Shown one piece after another: positions 52,807-63,765 of a stretch of 64,000 nucleotides of DNA. Positions within the stretch are counted from its first letter, which is position 1. Every line of letters begins with the position of its first letter. A model generated the notes under the pieces. It was not told the origin of the DNA. It ran no database searches and was given only the letters and a program-made list of their open reading frames with translations. The DNA is taken from NCBI GenBank assembly GCA_907165275.2, contig OU015666.1:464001-528000 (forward strand), written 5' to 3'. The stretch comes from Zygaena filipendulae (lineage: Eukaryota; Arthropoda; Insecta; Lepidoptera; Zygaenidae). The position numbers were made by a program, and so were the translations under genes.

Positions 52807-53045
52807 TGGACGCAGATAAGCAATAACAGGTTAACCCACAAAGTTAAGTTATCTATTCAGAACGATTTATTGAGAGTTAGGGAACGTTTTTTAATTGTGT
52901 GTTTACCTTATTACATTGTTTAACTATGTAACTAAATATTGGACATAAAAAATGTTGACAGAAAATGGCGCTATAATTTTAAGACACGATTTACTTACTC
53001 AAAATTTTTCCAGTGTGTGTTAACACACTATTGCTTATCTATGGA
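52807..53045 (-). mobile_element. MITE family C, copy 2
   Basis: TGGACGCAGATAAGCAATAA at the left, TATTGCTTATCTATGGACA at the right; interior ACGATTTATTGAGAGTTAGG as in 11788-12024, reversed. Confidence 0.88.
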
Positions 53046-53305
53046 CATGTACGTAGGTAATAGGTATATATCACCGTAAAATTGTAAAAACCGATAGATT
53101 GTAGACGGTTGGCGTTGACGCGGCGCCTTGGCTTTGTAGAGGGTTCTCATTATAGAGTAGTATTATAAATCAAATTCTAGTATCCACCTAAAGTTTTCTT
53201 AGAGAGATGTAATTAGTAGGATATAATAATTATTATTATTAAAATAAATATTGAAAATATAATTGAATAGGAAAGTAAAAATTTAATGATAATTAAAATA
53301 GAAAA

Positions 53306-53551
53306 CTTACGGCCGCACTCAGAGTCGACTTTAATAATTACTTAGTTAAGTATAGATTTTTAAAACAAAACTGCCGCAATCAGACAAGTTTAATAAATTA
53401 ATGTTAGTTGGCATTTAACTAATTAAGTTACATCTCATTAAATGCCAATTAACATTAATTTACTGAACGTCTCTGATTGCGGCAGTTTTGTTTTAAAAAT
53501 CTATACTTAACTAAGTAATCATTAAAGTCGACTCTGAGTGCGGCCGTTAAG
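53306..53551. mobile_element. Foldback MITE, family F, copy 4 (complete)
   Basis: Arms CTTACGGCCGCACTCAGAGT and ACTCTGAGTGCGGCCGTTAAG, about 110 bp each, with TTAAGTATAGATTTTTAAAA in both. Closest relative of 2272-2505. Confidence 0.88.
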
Positions 53552-53569
53552 AAAAAATTCGAAAGTATA

Positions 53570-53828
53570 TAACTATATCTGTCTGTCTGTTACGCTTTTG
53601 TTAACTGTCAACAGATCATTATGAAATTTTGTACACACTTTTTCCGAGGTACAGAGAAGAACATAGGGTAATTTTCATCCTGGAGTTCCCGCGGGAACTC
53701 CGAAATTCATGTCAGTGAAATCTCATGAAATTTCGTATAGTACACGTTGTCAGAATTAAAATCTTTGTACTCCGGAAATCCTGCGGTATCTCTGAAATTT
53801 CCGCGGGTGAAACTGCGGGGAACGGCTA
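53570..53828 (+). mobile_element. Helitron-like element with doubled 3' module
   Basis: CTGTCTGTTACGCTTTTGTT at the left; GAGTTCCCGCGGGAACTCCG at 53682 and a second module GGAAATCCTGCGGTATCTCT at 53776, then TGCGGGGAACGGCTAG. Confidence 0.68.
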
Positions 53829-53869
53829 GTATAATAATAATTATTAGAATACATATTGAAGATATAATT

Positions 53870-54092
53870 AAATACGAAAGTAAGAATTTACTCATAACTA
53901 AAAATAAAAAAGTTTGTAAAGATGTTTTGATGTTTGTTACTCGATAATTCATAAAAGACCCATCGGATTTAGATGAAATTTGGCACAAACATAGAACATA
54001 TTCCAGATTGACACATTGAATAATTGTTGACCCTTGATTCCTAGAGGGATTTCCAAAATTTACGTGGTTGAAGCCGCGGGGAAAAGCTAGTT
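53870..54092 (+). mobile_element. Helitron-like element, worn
   Basis: ATACGAAAGTAAGAATTTAC, GGATTTAGATGAAATTTGGC and the end GAAGCCGCGGGGAAAAGCTAG. Confidence 0.62.
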
Positions 54093-54159
54093 CTACATAA
54101 AAGTTGTGTTCAGTCAATATAATTACTATCAGAACAATAGTTTGGCGGGCAGCGCAGAA

Positions 54160-54385
54160 ACAATAACGCCATTCCGTTTGGGGGGATGAGCGGATGTGAC
54201 GTCACCAACAGTCGACATGCTAATGGCTAATGCTTGTCGCCGGAAGCGGTCTCCCGGAAACGGTACGGCCGCCCCGTAGAATTGTAGCATTCGCGTTTTA
54301 TTGCCGCGCCGCGGCGACCGGCTGATGCCGCCAGGAGCAGGAGCAGGGGGTGAGCTGGGAGCGGACTTGTTCGCCCTGGCTTTTC
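54160..54385. other. GC-rich unique patch
   Basis: Holds GAAACGGTACGGCCGCCCCG and TGCCGCGCCGCGGCGACCGG with a GAGCAGGAGCAGG direct repeat. It stands out from the AT-rich flanks and is not part of any repeat seen here. Possible regulatory DNA; no exon is supported. Confidence 0.4.
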
Positions 54386-55247
54386 TTCGATGGCCACTAT
54401 TCAGTATTCATGGTGATTGTCACTATTAGCGCAAATGTTTATTGTTATCATTGTCAAAGTTTAACGACAATAATGAGGCTCCAGAGGCAGTACGTTCCGT
54501 TGATTCGCAATAAAAAATAATGAAAATTTCTATATTTCTATCATAATAATCATTATGATAATATGAATTAAGGGTTATTAGAGTTACCTAAAGAGATTTT
54601 CTACTAAGATACATGATTATCAAAGTACCATATTATTATTTAAGCAAATGCTACTTTAACTCGATTAATTTGCTCGGGACATTATTCTAAGTCAAAGACA
54701 TTACAGTTAGGGTTTAATGTTGTTTCGTCCCTTTCTACAGCTTGACAAATATCAATTGTGTGAAAGAAACAAAACACAATATTGAATAATTGATTTTTCG
54801 TTCAAAAGTTTTTTAGGAAAAATGGGGGTAAAGTTTATCGACAAAATAATCCTCAAGTAAAAACCCGAAACGAGCCACTTATTCGATTTCCTAAACGCTG
54901 TGCGATTCGATATAGGCACCTATACCCAAACTCGATTATATGGAATCGAAAATATTCCCCAACAAGACATCGTCGTGTCAATATTTTATTCTAATTCCAT
55001 TATATTCGATGTATCTGACAGCTCCCAATCGGATTGTTTAAATATTGAAATTATGTTGTACATTTTCAAAAATTTCCTTTTATATTCGTAAAAATTTCTT
55101 ATAATTTGTTTCGTACTTAACGTCTGTTTTATTGATGGCCATCTTAAGATTCATTTAAAAATTAAACAAACAATCAATCAATCAGGAATTCGAAAAAGGT
55201 ATGGGTAAGAATACCAAAATCAAAATACTTTCTGATGACGACGATTG
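54386..55247. other. No gene seen
   Basis: AT-rich unique sequence. A TCGATATAGGCACC-type stretch near 54905 belongs to no known repeat here. Confidence 0.35.
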
Positions 55248-55512
55248 ACGACCCGATTGGCGCAATGGTCACCATGCCTGCCCGCTAATCAAGAGGTTCC
55301 GGGTTCGAATCCCGGTGGGGGTGGAGTTTGTGTGATGAACACAGGGTTCCATTTTCCAGTCTGGGTGTGTATATATATATCTATAGTATAATATATATAT
55401 ACGTAATAATATGTGTAGGATATACCACGTTTGCTTGGTTTCCACGACACAAGCAGATCTGTGATCAAGTAGATCTGTGTGAAGTGGATTATTATTATTA
55501 TTTATTATTATT
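55248..55512 (+). mobile_element. tRNA-derived SINE
   Basis: Head 55248-55325: A-box-like TGGCGCAATGG, ATGCCTGCCCGCTAATCAAG, and an exact B box GGGTTCGAATCCCGG. Then a tRNA-unrelated body (TGATGAACACAGGGTTCCAT, CAGTCTGGGTGTG) with a TA microsatellite and an ATTATTATT tail. Pol III promoter boxes are in the head. A head-only relative is at 3067-3148. Confidence 0.8.
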
Positions 55513-56507
55513 TTCGCTTATTAGGTACTTACATGTTCTGACATTGATATACTAAAAAATAGTCTTTGGTGGGTGGAACGAAACCGTTCTGCCTGCCAAA
55601 GACAGTACCTATTTCTGAATTTCAACAAAATATGTTGGTCCCACGAGTCAAATCTTGACAGCAAAGAAAGGCTCGAAAATGGTCCGACCAAAGCCTCACC
55701 AGGCTCTAGCTTATTGGAAAGGCAAGGGATAGAAACAAGTTGAGACTCGTGGGTTTGTCGATCATACCATAGAGCGAGAAGATTATTACTGATTATGTGA
55801 AAATACGTAATACTGTAACGAGGCGGCCGTATGCCACTCGTTACGATATCCTGCCTCATTTGTATTACTTTTTATTTTTTAGATTTTTTTTTTTTTTTTT
55901 TTCCTAAATGATATACCCAAGGAGGTAAATCATTAAAATACAATCTAGCCAATCTAGTTATGACTAATAAGTATTTTAAATTTGACCTAAACTTCTAAAC
56001 AAGACTATACTAAGAATGTGTCCAATAACACTTTTCTTATTGTCTCTATTAAGGGGAAGACACTTTGTTCTTGTGTTCTTTGGATGCAGTACTCACAGCA
56101 CTAAATACACTATCACTATACACTACACTAACTCAAAAGGTTTGGTCCTTTTTAGTCTTTGTTTTATATTTGTGTTTGTCGAGGAGCTGGATGGCCTCGA
56201 CGTTCACATGGTGACGAAGTCGAAACCTTTCTTAGATTTTTTAGATAAGTTCTTTTTTATATTCTATTAATATTCTTTTTATAAATTTCAAATAATTTTT
56301 GTATTCTCATTTTGTATTTTACTAGTGACTTCAATTCCAGATTCGGCTCAATCAACATCTAAATTATTTGTCTCTCAATAAATTTTATTTTACTACTTTA
56401 TTTTATTTATCATCTTATTTGAGCTGTCCGAGGATTATTACTTCCGAACCTCACAATACAAATAAATAATTGTTTCGTACATAAAGGTAATATACATATA
56501 CTACCTG
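55513..56507. other. No gene seen; 20-base T tract near 55885
   Basis: Frames at 55521-55859 (minus) and 56016-56270 (plus) have no recognisable family. The poly-T at about 55883-55902 could be the tail of a minus-strand retroposon. Confidence 0.35.
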
Positions 56508-56650
56508 TCCCGCGCGGTTTCACCCGCGATAATTTCGAAGTTCCCGCGGAATTGTTCCATACAAACTTTGCAACCTCTTTTCATCCTCTTTTAGGGGTTG
56601 AATTTTTAAAAATCCTTTCTTATCGGATGCCTACGTCCGACAAACATCCA
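56508..56650 (-). mobile_element. Helitron-like element, partial (8498 family)
   Basis: CTGTCCCGCGCGGTTTCACC, AATTGTTCCATACAAACTTT and TTTTAGGGGTTGAATTTTTA are the reverse of the element at 8498-8733. The TATACATAT end is missing. Confidence 0.75.
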
Positions 56651-57791
56651 AACGGATTGCCCCTTCGATATACTTGCAACATTGTGGCAGATATTGTGTT
56701 TCGCACGGCAAGCCAGAATCCTCCCAGGAAGTGGCGGCTACGTAGGAATTCCGCCATATGATTTGTGGCGCGTTTTATACCCGCTGCAGACTTGAAATAT
56801 ACCGCAGAGTGCGGTGGTTGGTATTGCTTAGTGCTCTCGGCACAGAAAAATAATACAGACGGTAAATTCTGAACGTGATTCGTAAGAAACGATACACGAT
56901 TCAAAATGACACTGAACGGTCTCTCATGGTTTTACCAACGCAAGCTGTTTTGGGATTTAATCGGGGTAACTATATTTTATTTTATTTTTATTTTATTTAT
57001 GTTAGTCTAGTTACACAATTATTTGATTGTAGTCATAGTTTTCAAGTCAGCATTATAAACATTATAAAACTCAAATTTACCTACACTCAGTGCAAACTTA
57101 TAAAAAGGTTAAAAATATTTAAGAATATAATCTGTGTGGCGAATCGTTTCTAAAACCGGTAGGTTTTAAAAATATAATGATATTTCAAACTGACTTTTTA
57201 AATATTTGATGAGATATTCACTAAACTCAAATACTGTCCTCTCCCCCCTCTTTTCCTGTATTTCCAACAACAGGGTAGAAAATCCCTATAAAAACTGAAG
57301 AAAAGAAATTTGACTATATGACTTTGATTTTAAAAAGGAAAACGTTCTTTCTTATTACGGGACCCTTGAAATGAAATGAAATGTGATCTGATATAGACTG
57401 GATCAGTTTTTTAAGGTTCCTTATACAATATGTCCCTGCATGTACGAATATTATGTGAAAGTTGTTTCGTTACGTACGAAACATATTCAGAATAGTTCAT
57501 TTGAAATGTGTGTGGACCTGAAATACCTCTTAAATATTCACTCGTTTTATTTTCATATCTTCTATCTCCTGGCCATTTTGCCAAATTTATTTGGGGTCAA
57601 CCCTCCAAGTAATCCTCTCTTCAGTTTTGTTTGTACATTTCATGCCATATTTTATCGTCTGTATCCAGGTAGTTGGTCGTTTATTTGTTTTCTTTGTTTA
57701 TCATGTCTTAGCCGCATCAAAGAATATTAACTATTAATATTTAAAGAAACGACTCTCTCCGCCCCCAGCCAACTCCGTGTCTCCTCGCGCC
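56651..57791. other. No gene seen
   Basis: Mostly AT-rich unique sequence. 57590-57670 has TTTATTTGGGGTCAACCC, similar in wording to a repeat at 61695. No supported gene. Confidence 0.35.
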
Positions 57792-57808
57792 CCGCTACGA
57801 CGTAGCGG
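57792..57808. other. Perfect palindrome CCGCTACG-A-CGTAGCGG
   Basis: A 17-bp GC-rich palindrome with a single-base centre. No gene nearby to relate it to. The stretch 57809-59063 contains no gene I can support. Confidence 0.6.
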
Positions 57809-59063
57809 TTAGCCTAGAGGTGCTAGCGGTGCAGGCTGTCGCTACTGTACATGACTGTGTCGGGACAATACCAACTTGAATTTGGGACTCTCTCCCCGTC
57901 GTATGGTCATCATCCAGTCGTAAGCCTTTTATAATTTCTATAGTATTAACGAACGAACGTGTCTCGGGCGATCACTATCTGCAATATCAGTCAAATTATG
58001 AAAAAAAAGACGTCAAATGCTAAACGACCGTTCGCGCAATTTTTGACTTTCAATTAAAGATCTATTCGAGTTCCATATTCTTTAATGTCTAAAAACCATA
58101 AACTTTATTTTATTTTAATTACAGAAACAGCTCAAATAGCTTCCGGATTTGTTTTATTATATATTTAAGGATTATTTAAGAAAGTTACATGCTCAGCCAG
58201 ATTTTTTTTTAATTTAAAATCTGGTCCTTATTTAATCTCGTTTTAGCTACCTAGAATCTTCTAGACTTAGATTAAGAACAACTGAATTTTAAAATTTATT
58301 GGAACACTTAACAAGCGTTATGAAGATATCGCTAAAATTGTTTTTTGACCATCCAAATATGACCCCTCGTTTTCGCTTTCTTCGGCAAAACGTAGTGCCC
58401 ACTAGTCCCACCGGCGACGCATCTAAGGGACGTGTAGACTCTAAGTATCACTTATGAGGTAAGCTTGATTTTCTTAAGCGCTGGCTGGAATCAGCGGAAA
58501 CAGGATATCTGTCTCTGCGGTGTCATAGAGCGACGTCGTTTCGGGCACGACGGTCGTTAACTTTTTGCAGATCCAATGCCACGTCGTCAACGCAGTTCTA
58601 CGTTCAAAAATCTTTTTCTGACTGCTGTTGGTAATAGATTTAAATGGTAGCCATTTTGAATGGCGGGTAAGTAGATAGAATAACGGTTGTTTTCGGGTGG
58701 AATTTGTACTGAGTGCACGTCCACGGGTTTCGCATTCTTTATTTCAGCCACCATTAATCAGCCATTTTGTTTACCCTGAACAAGAAACTGGTTTTCGTGA
58801 GACAACCATATTTAACCGTATACTGGGCTTTTTCTAATACTTTTATCACTGAAATATTTCCACTGGCAAAATTAATGCGGCAAAGGTCATTCTTGGCAGT
58901 CAGTATTTTCTCGAAATAAGGAACTTTTCATTGCTCTGCTTATAATTCATTTTCGTAACAATTTGTAAGGGAAAGATTTTTTCGATTTGGTGATATTTTT
59001 GATACCCTGACCTAACTTGGCCTCATAGAGCCTTTTGATCCTTGTCGGAAACAGCTAATACAT

Positions 59064-59283
59064 AGCGGCGATACATTGAGTTGAAATCTCGCGTGATGTC
59101 ACTATCCAGTGCAGTTTGTATGAGGGCTTGTACCCGTTAATGACGTCACAAGCCCCCACCCTTAACTTTAATGCGCTTTATCTGTCATTTATTTGAAAAA
59201 GCAAAAAATACGTGTCTATTGTTTTTTTTTTATTTTCTAACCGACGGACTAATTAGAATTTTGATTTTCAAAAGTAGTCAATA
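59064..59283 (+). mobile_element. MITE family A, copy 6, 5'-truncated
   Basis: Starts inside the family at AGCGGCGATACATTGAGTTG. The first palindrome is altered (CGTGATGTCACTATCC), the second is intact (TAATGACGTCACAAGC). Ends TCAAAAGTAGTCAATAT. Confidence 0.82.
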
Positions 59284-60056
59284 TAATATTATTAAAGTAA
59301 TTTTTTTTTTTTTTTAATCTGTACATGCCGATAGCAATAACTCAAAAAAGAAAAGATGGTCTCCTAAAACCACATTCGCGCGGCTTCAACCCTTAAGGTT
59401 GCCGCTTTGATCCGTCTCAAATTTCCAATCTGTATAAGAGATCGGTTTTGAGTTCAAATTTCGACTCACCTCGACGATAAAAGAACATTTACTAGTATTT
59501 TATAACAATAGTCATGGAAGCAATAAAATATTGACAATAATTAATAAATGCCCCAACATTTAAGGTTGATTATTAAAATAATTATAAACTTCACATTGTC
59601 ATATCCGTAATTATGAAACGAATAACATGAAAATACATTAAAGAGTAGAAGAAGAAGTACATGAAAAGACGAAATACAAATACAAATAAAATAAAATATG
59701 ATAAATATTATACATCGCTAAAGGAGACATCTATTCTCGTTGACTCAGCGGTTGTGCTTGTAAACACGAGATTATTTCTCCGATACATAGGGAGCAGCAA
59801 ACACGAGTTGTTATCCTTCGTTAGACCCACATTATCGGTACGTAGGCTGTAATTGGTACACAGAAATACACCCCCACTGGAAGGGCAATTTACACTTGAC
59901 GACGACTGACGACTCATTGCTTAATAACTTTTTGGAGATTTTCATATATGAGCCCAGGCTACTAGTATAGTATTATATTATCTGTGCCCAGGGTATGAAA
60001 ATTTATGGGGAGTAAAACCAAACATTTGTGTAATGATCCGGCAGCCCACGCCTTGG
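59284..60056. other. No gene seen; poly-T at about 59300
   Basis: AT-rich, low complexity in part. No family recognised. Confidence 0.35.
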
Positions 60057-60120
60057 TTTTTAACTGACTTCCTAAAAGGAGGAGGTTCTATGATCGATTG
60101 TATGTATGTTTTTTTTTTTA
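60057..60120 (+). repeat. CTGACTTCCTAAAAGGAGGA repeat head
   Basis: AACTGACTTCCTAAAAGGAG then GTTCTATGATCGATTGTATG. Same family as 1569-1790, truncated. From 60121 to 60669 no gene is seen. Confidence 0.55.
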
Positions 60121-60669
60121 ATTTAAATTTCGCTTAACAGCTTTATAAGGAGGCAGGAAGAATTCCTAAGAAGGAATGCCATTTAACATACCTAATTGTA
60201 ATAACTGACTACTAACTAAACGATAAAGTCTGTATTGCTTGGGCAGAGATGAAATTTAAATTATATAAAAGTATGACTAGATATAAATGTGTCAAATTCA
60301 AATCATATTTTATTAAAGTTATACAATAAAATGTCTAATAAAAATAAAATGTTAACTAACACCCTAGTTAAGTATTTACGAGAGCTTTTTGCAGTTGCTT
60401 GTAAGTAATCCAATTTAAAAACATCGGTTATGAAGAATCGGAGAACATATGTAAAATTACAATAAAATTAACCCAGACCAAACCTCTGGGTCTAGAAACT
60501 TAATATTTTGAATTACGTTTATATTGTATGCAAGCACTAACAAAAGGTAAAAGTACCTATCTATTGAAGTATCGCTAGTTTTGAAGATTGTAATTTTTAT
60601 TCACATCCAAAAGAGCCAACTTTAAATAAAATTATTTGATTCTGAAGTTAGAGATTTAGGTTTCCTTTT

Positions 60670-60720
60670 TTTGTTATTTATTTATTTATTTATTTATTCA
60701 AATTACAAGCGGTTTACAGA
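60670..60720 (-). repeat. Retroposon tail (TTTA)n, minus strand
   Basis: TTATTTATTTATTTATTTAT then CAAATTACAAGCGGTTTACA, which on the minus strand is a 3' block plus TAAA-repeat tail. Its body is not recognisable. Confidence 0.5.
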
Positions 60721-60821
60721 ATCTTCCAAAGCACCAGCGAGTAAATACTTTCACAGTTTAAAATATAAAGTTGTCATGGTACAATAAATAATTAATTAAT
60801 ATTAAGTCAAATTAATCCAAT

Positions 60822-61262
60822 TATTTATTTATTTAAACTTTTTGCACATTATGGTACAAAAGGCGGACTTAATGCCATTGTGGCATTCTCTGCCAGTCAA
60901 CCTTCAAGATCTGCAGAAAGTGTGTTTGGTGGTGCTTGTAAGTTCTTGATAATTAGATAATAGACATACAATAAACAAACTAAAACATAAACAAACCATA
61001 CAAAATACTTACATATAATACGTAGGTAATTCAACAATAAGCTTAATACACAAACTAAAAAAAAAACAAAAATAAAATTAAGACACATAAATGCACAAGT
61101 ATTACACACAGCATACTACCTATAGAAATAATTTATAACTAAGCACCTATTCATAATTATGATTTACTGTCTGCTAAGGAGATACTTATATAGCTTATTT
61201 TTGAAAATATTTTTGTTCGAGGATTGTCGAATGTCAGTGGGCAGTGAGTACCATGGTATCAT
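60822..61262 (-). pseudogene. LINE 3' end with end of pol frame
   Basis: On the minus strand from 61262 about 31 codons are open: IPWYSLPTDIRQSSNKNIF then KNKLYKYLLSRQ and a stop. The W-x-S-L-P-x-x-I-R pattern is the classic C-terminus of Jockey/CR1-type LINE pol. A 3' UTR follows, ending in the block that recurs at 28366-28610 and 15350-15397, and an AAATAAATAAAT tail. This copy links that widespread tail to its parent LINE. Confidence 0.75.
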
Positions 61263-61984
61263 GGTAATTATCATGGTATAATAATGAAAATTAAGTCAAA
61301 TTAACAAACTCACATAAGTACTTATAGGCAACGGTCATAAAAAACCCAGTTTTATCTGCAAACATGGTATAGGTACGTAGGTATAGTACCTATGTTAGTC
61401 ATGGTATTTGGTAATGGATGGTAAAGAAGTTGAAACCGCGGTACCGCCAATTACCTAGTGGTTTTTAGTAGTGGTTGGAAGTCGGAACCGTCACGTTGCG
61501 TCGCCGTATCGGAACCTGTAAGCGTGGTTATCGCACGACTCCCCCTTCGGCGCACCACGCTCATTATGATACATTCATGGCGTCTGTGTAACGGATATTT
61601 TTATATTTACATTATACACTAAATTATTCCTACGGTTTTATCTGCATTACTTTATTTACAAGAAAGTTGTACTTCTTCTTCCGCCCCTGATCCCATTATT
61701 TGGGGTCGGGTCTCTTCACATTTTTGCGCCAAGAGCACCTATCTTGGGTTGTCGGATCCGGCAATTGGGCTTGCTTGAGGTCTCTTTCTATATTTGACCA
61801 CCAGGTCAATGGCGGGCCAACAAGAAAGTTGTACATTTCTAAGAAAAATCAGTTGTGAAATCCTGTAGTTGAAGAGCTGTTCCCGCATCGAATGTCCCCA
61901 TATATTATCGTAATGGAGGTGATTTTTTTTTTTTTTTTTTCTGTCTGTTTGTGTGCGCGCATCACAGAATCAAGGCATCACAGT
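61263..61984. other. No gene; possible repeat at 61677-61800
   Basis: CCGCCCCTGATCCCATTATT with GGGGTCGGGTCTCTTCACAT and GGATCCGGCAATTGGGCTTG reads like a LINE 3' UTR repeat I have seen in insect DNA, but family and ends are not clear. A 20-base T run is at 61921-61941. Confidence 0.35.
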
Positions 61985-62181
61985 AGGTCTGAGCATCGGC
62001 TATTATCTATTTTTCATCCCGGAATTCCCGCAGGAACTCCGGTATTAATGCGGGGAACAGCTAATCACCGTAAACTACTGTAAGGGGTACAAAGAAGGAC
62101 GTAGAGTACCTACCTATTTTTTTCCCGCAACCTCCGCGGGAACTCCGAAATTACCGCGGATGAAATCGCGGGGGACAGCTT
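61985..62181 (+). mobile_element. Two Helitron-like 3' ends in tandem
   Basis: The first ends TTAATGCGGGGAACAGCTAA (about 62064). The second has GGGGTACAAAGAAGGACGTA and ends GAAATCGCGGGGGACAGCTTG. Both are 5'-truncated. Confidence 0.65.
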
Positions 62182-62418
62182 GTTTTATATAAATGTATGT
62201 AGGTATTATTTGTATTAACGATGTCACTTGTTATAACTGTACCTATCTATCATCAGTGCTCATAATTATGTACTATATGTATTTGCGAGATAACTGACAA
62301 TATATGTATACCTATATGCATATTGCATAGTTATCATTTAAAGTTATGTTGTCTTTATTAACTTCAGATAAAAACAACATGAGGACATGTCCTCAGGCCT
62401 GGATAGGATAGAATATTA
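62182..62418. other. No feature seen
   Basis: Short AT-rich spacer before a Helitron-like copy. Confidence 0.35.
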
Positions 62419-62744
62419 TCCTACTAATATTATAAACGCGAAAGTTTGTAAGTATGTATGGATGGATGGATGGATGTTTGTTACTCTTTCACGCAAAAAC
62501 TACTGGATGGATTTAAATGAAACTTTACAATAATATAGCTTATGTATACATCAGATTAACACATAGGATACTTTTTATCCCGGAATTCCCGCGGGAACTC
62601 TGAAATTAACGCGGGTGAAATTTAATTAATTATTTCATAGTACACGTTGTCAGGGATACAGAGAAGGACATAGAGTACTTTTTATCCCGAAATTCCCGCG
62701 AGAACTCTGAAATTACCGCGGGTGAAACCGCGGGGCACAGCTAG
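62419..62744 (+). mobile_element. Composite LEP1-type element with (ATGG)n
   Basis: 5' part of the ATGG/GTTAATCTG subfamily (TCCTACTAATATTATAAACG) with its own CCCGCGGGAACTCTG and TTAACGCGGGTGAAA module, followed from about 62635 by a second body of the other subfamily (CACGTTGTCAGGGATACAGA) ending GAAACCGCGGGGCACAGCTAG. One 5' end, two 3' modules. Confidence 0.78.
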
Positions 62745-62774
62745 TAGTATATATATATATATATATATATATAG
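62745..62774. repeat. (TA)n microsatellite
   Basis: About 13 TA units immediately after the Helitron-like CTAG end. Confidence 0.85.
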
Positions 62775-63478
62775 GGGTTTATTTGGACATGTTTGGTGAC
62801 CCCGTTAGTTTTAGATACCTATTATTTGGCTTGACGTACAGGTTCATGTAACAATTCTTATATTTAACATGCTCATTTGTTGAAGAACAACTGTGCAAAA
62901 GAGGATTGGATTTGGATTGGAGATCCGATAAATTGTTTGATAAAATATAATATTGGTACTTACTTACCTTTACTAAACTGAATTTTGGTCCATTTGTGGT
63001 TGTTGTTCTATTTTGTTTCATCATGAGTAATAAATTCCGTAAAAAACTACCCGAAAAGGAAATTCGATCGGAAAATGATTACGAAAAAGCAAACCTCACC
63101 ATCCGAACATTTCCGCTCAATTTCAACGTTTGCTCTACACCATAGAGTTTAAAACTAAAACTAGTAACAGACGATCCAACTTGGTTGGATCCAACCCAAT
63201 TACCGCCGTCGTGCCAACCGTTCCGACATTGCTACAGACGTACCGACGGTTGGGCATCCAACCGTCATTTGCCTATGCACTGAAGAAGTGTACGGACGTC
63301 ATGCCGCCTGCTCTTAAAACTTTCAAACAAAATTGTATAAGCTTGATTTCTCAAGTAATCTTTATTTGTTAAATCCCACAAACAGGGAAAGTCTTTATAT
63401 AGTTCTAATAACTTCACAGTTATGTCGCGTTCAGAGTTTTGCTCCATCGTCGTCGCGTCGTACTTATTTATAATAATA
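62775..63478. other. No gene seen
   Basis: Includes a less AT-rich patch (63150-63310) with related motifs CCAACTTGGTTGGATCC and GACGGTTGGGCATCCAACCG, the latter a hairpin-like pair. An 80-codon plus-strand frame at 63130-63372 has no recognisable family. Confidence 0.35.
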
Positions 63479-63765
63479 CTAGCTGTCCCCCGCGATTTCA
63501 TCCGCCGTAATTTCGGAGTTCCCGCAGGAATTCCGGGAAATAGTAGGTACTCTATGTCCTTCTTTGTACCCGTGACAGTAGTTCACAGTGATTAACTGTT
63601 CCCCGCATTAGTTCCGGAGTTCCCGCGGGAATTCCGGGATAAAAACTATCCTACCTTTTAAGTTTGACCATATTATAAAAGGTTACAAAATTTTATCAAA
63701 ATTAGTTCAGTAGTTTGGGAGTCCATCGCGGACAAACAGCGTGACACGTGATTTATATATATATA
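63479..63765 (-). mobile_element. Composite Helitron-like element with two 3' modules
   Basis: CTAGCTGTCCCCCGCGATTT and GGAGTTCCCGCAGGAATTCC, then at 63596 a second CTGTTCCCCGCATTAGTTCC and GGAGTTCCCGCGGGAATTCC, then another body to GACACGTGATTTATATATA. After it, to 64000, only AT-rich sequence. Confidence 0.72.

Noticed and set aside
55248..55325. Possible tRNA gene with B box GGGTTCGAATCCC
   Set aside because: The acceptor stem does not pair, and the sequence continues into a SINE body with a simple-repeat tail.
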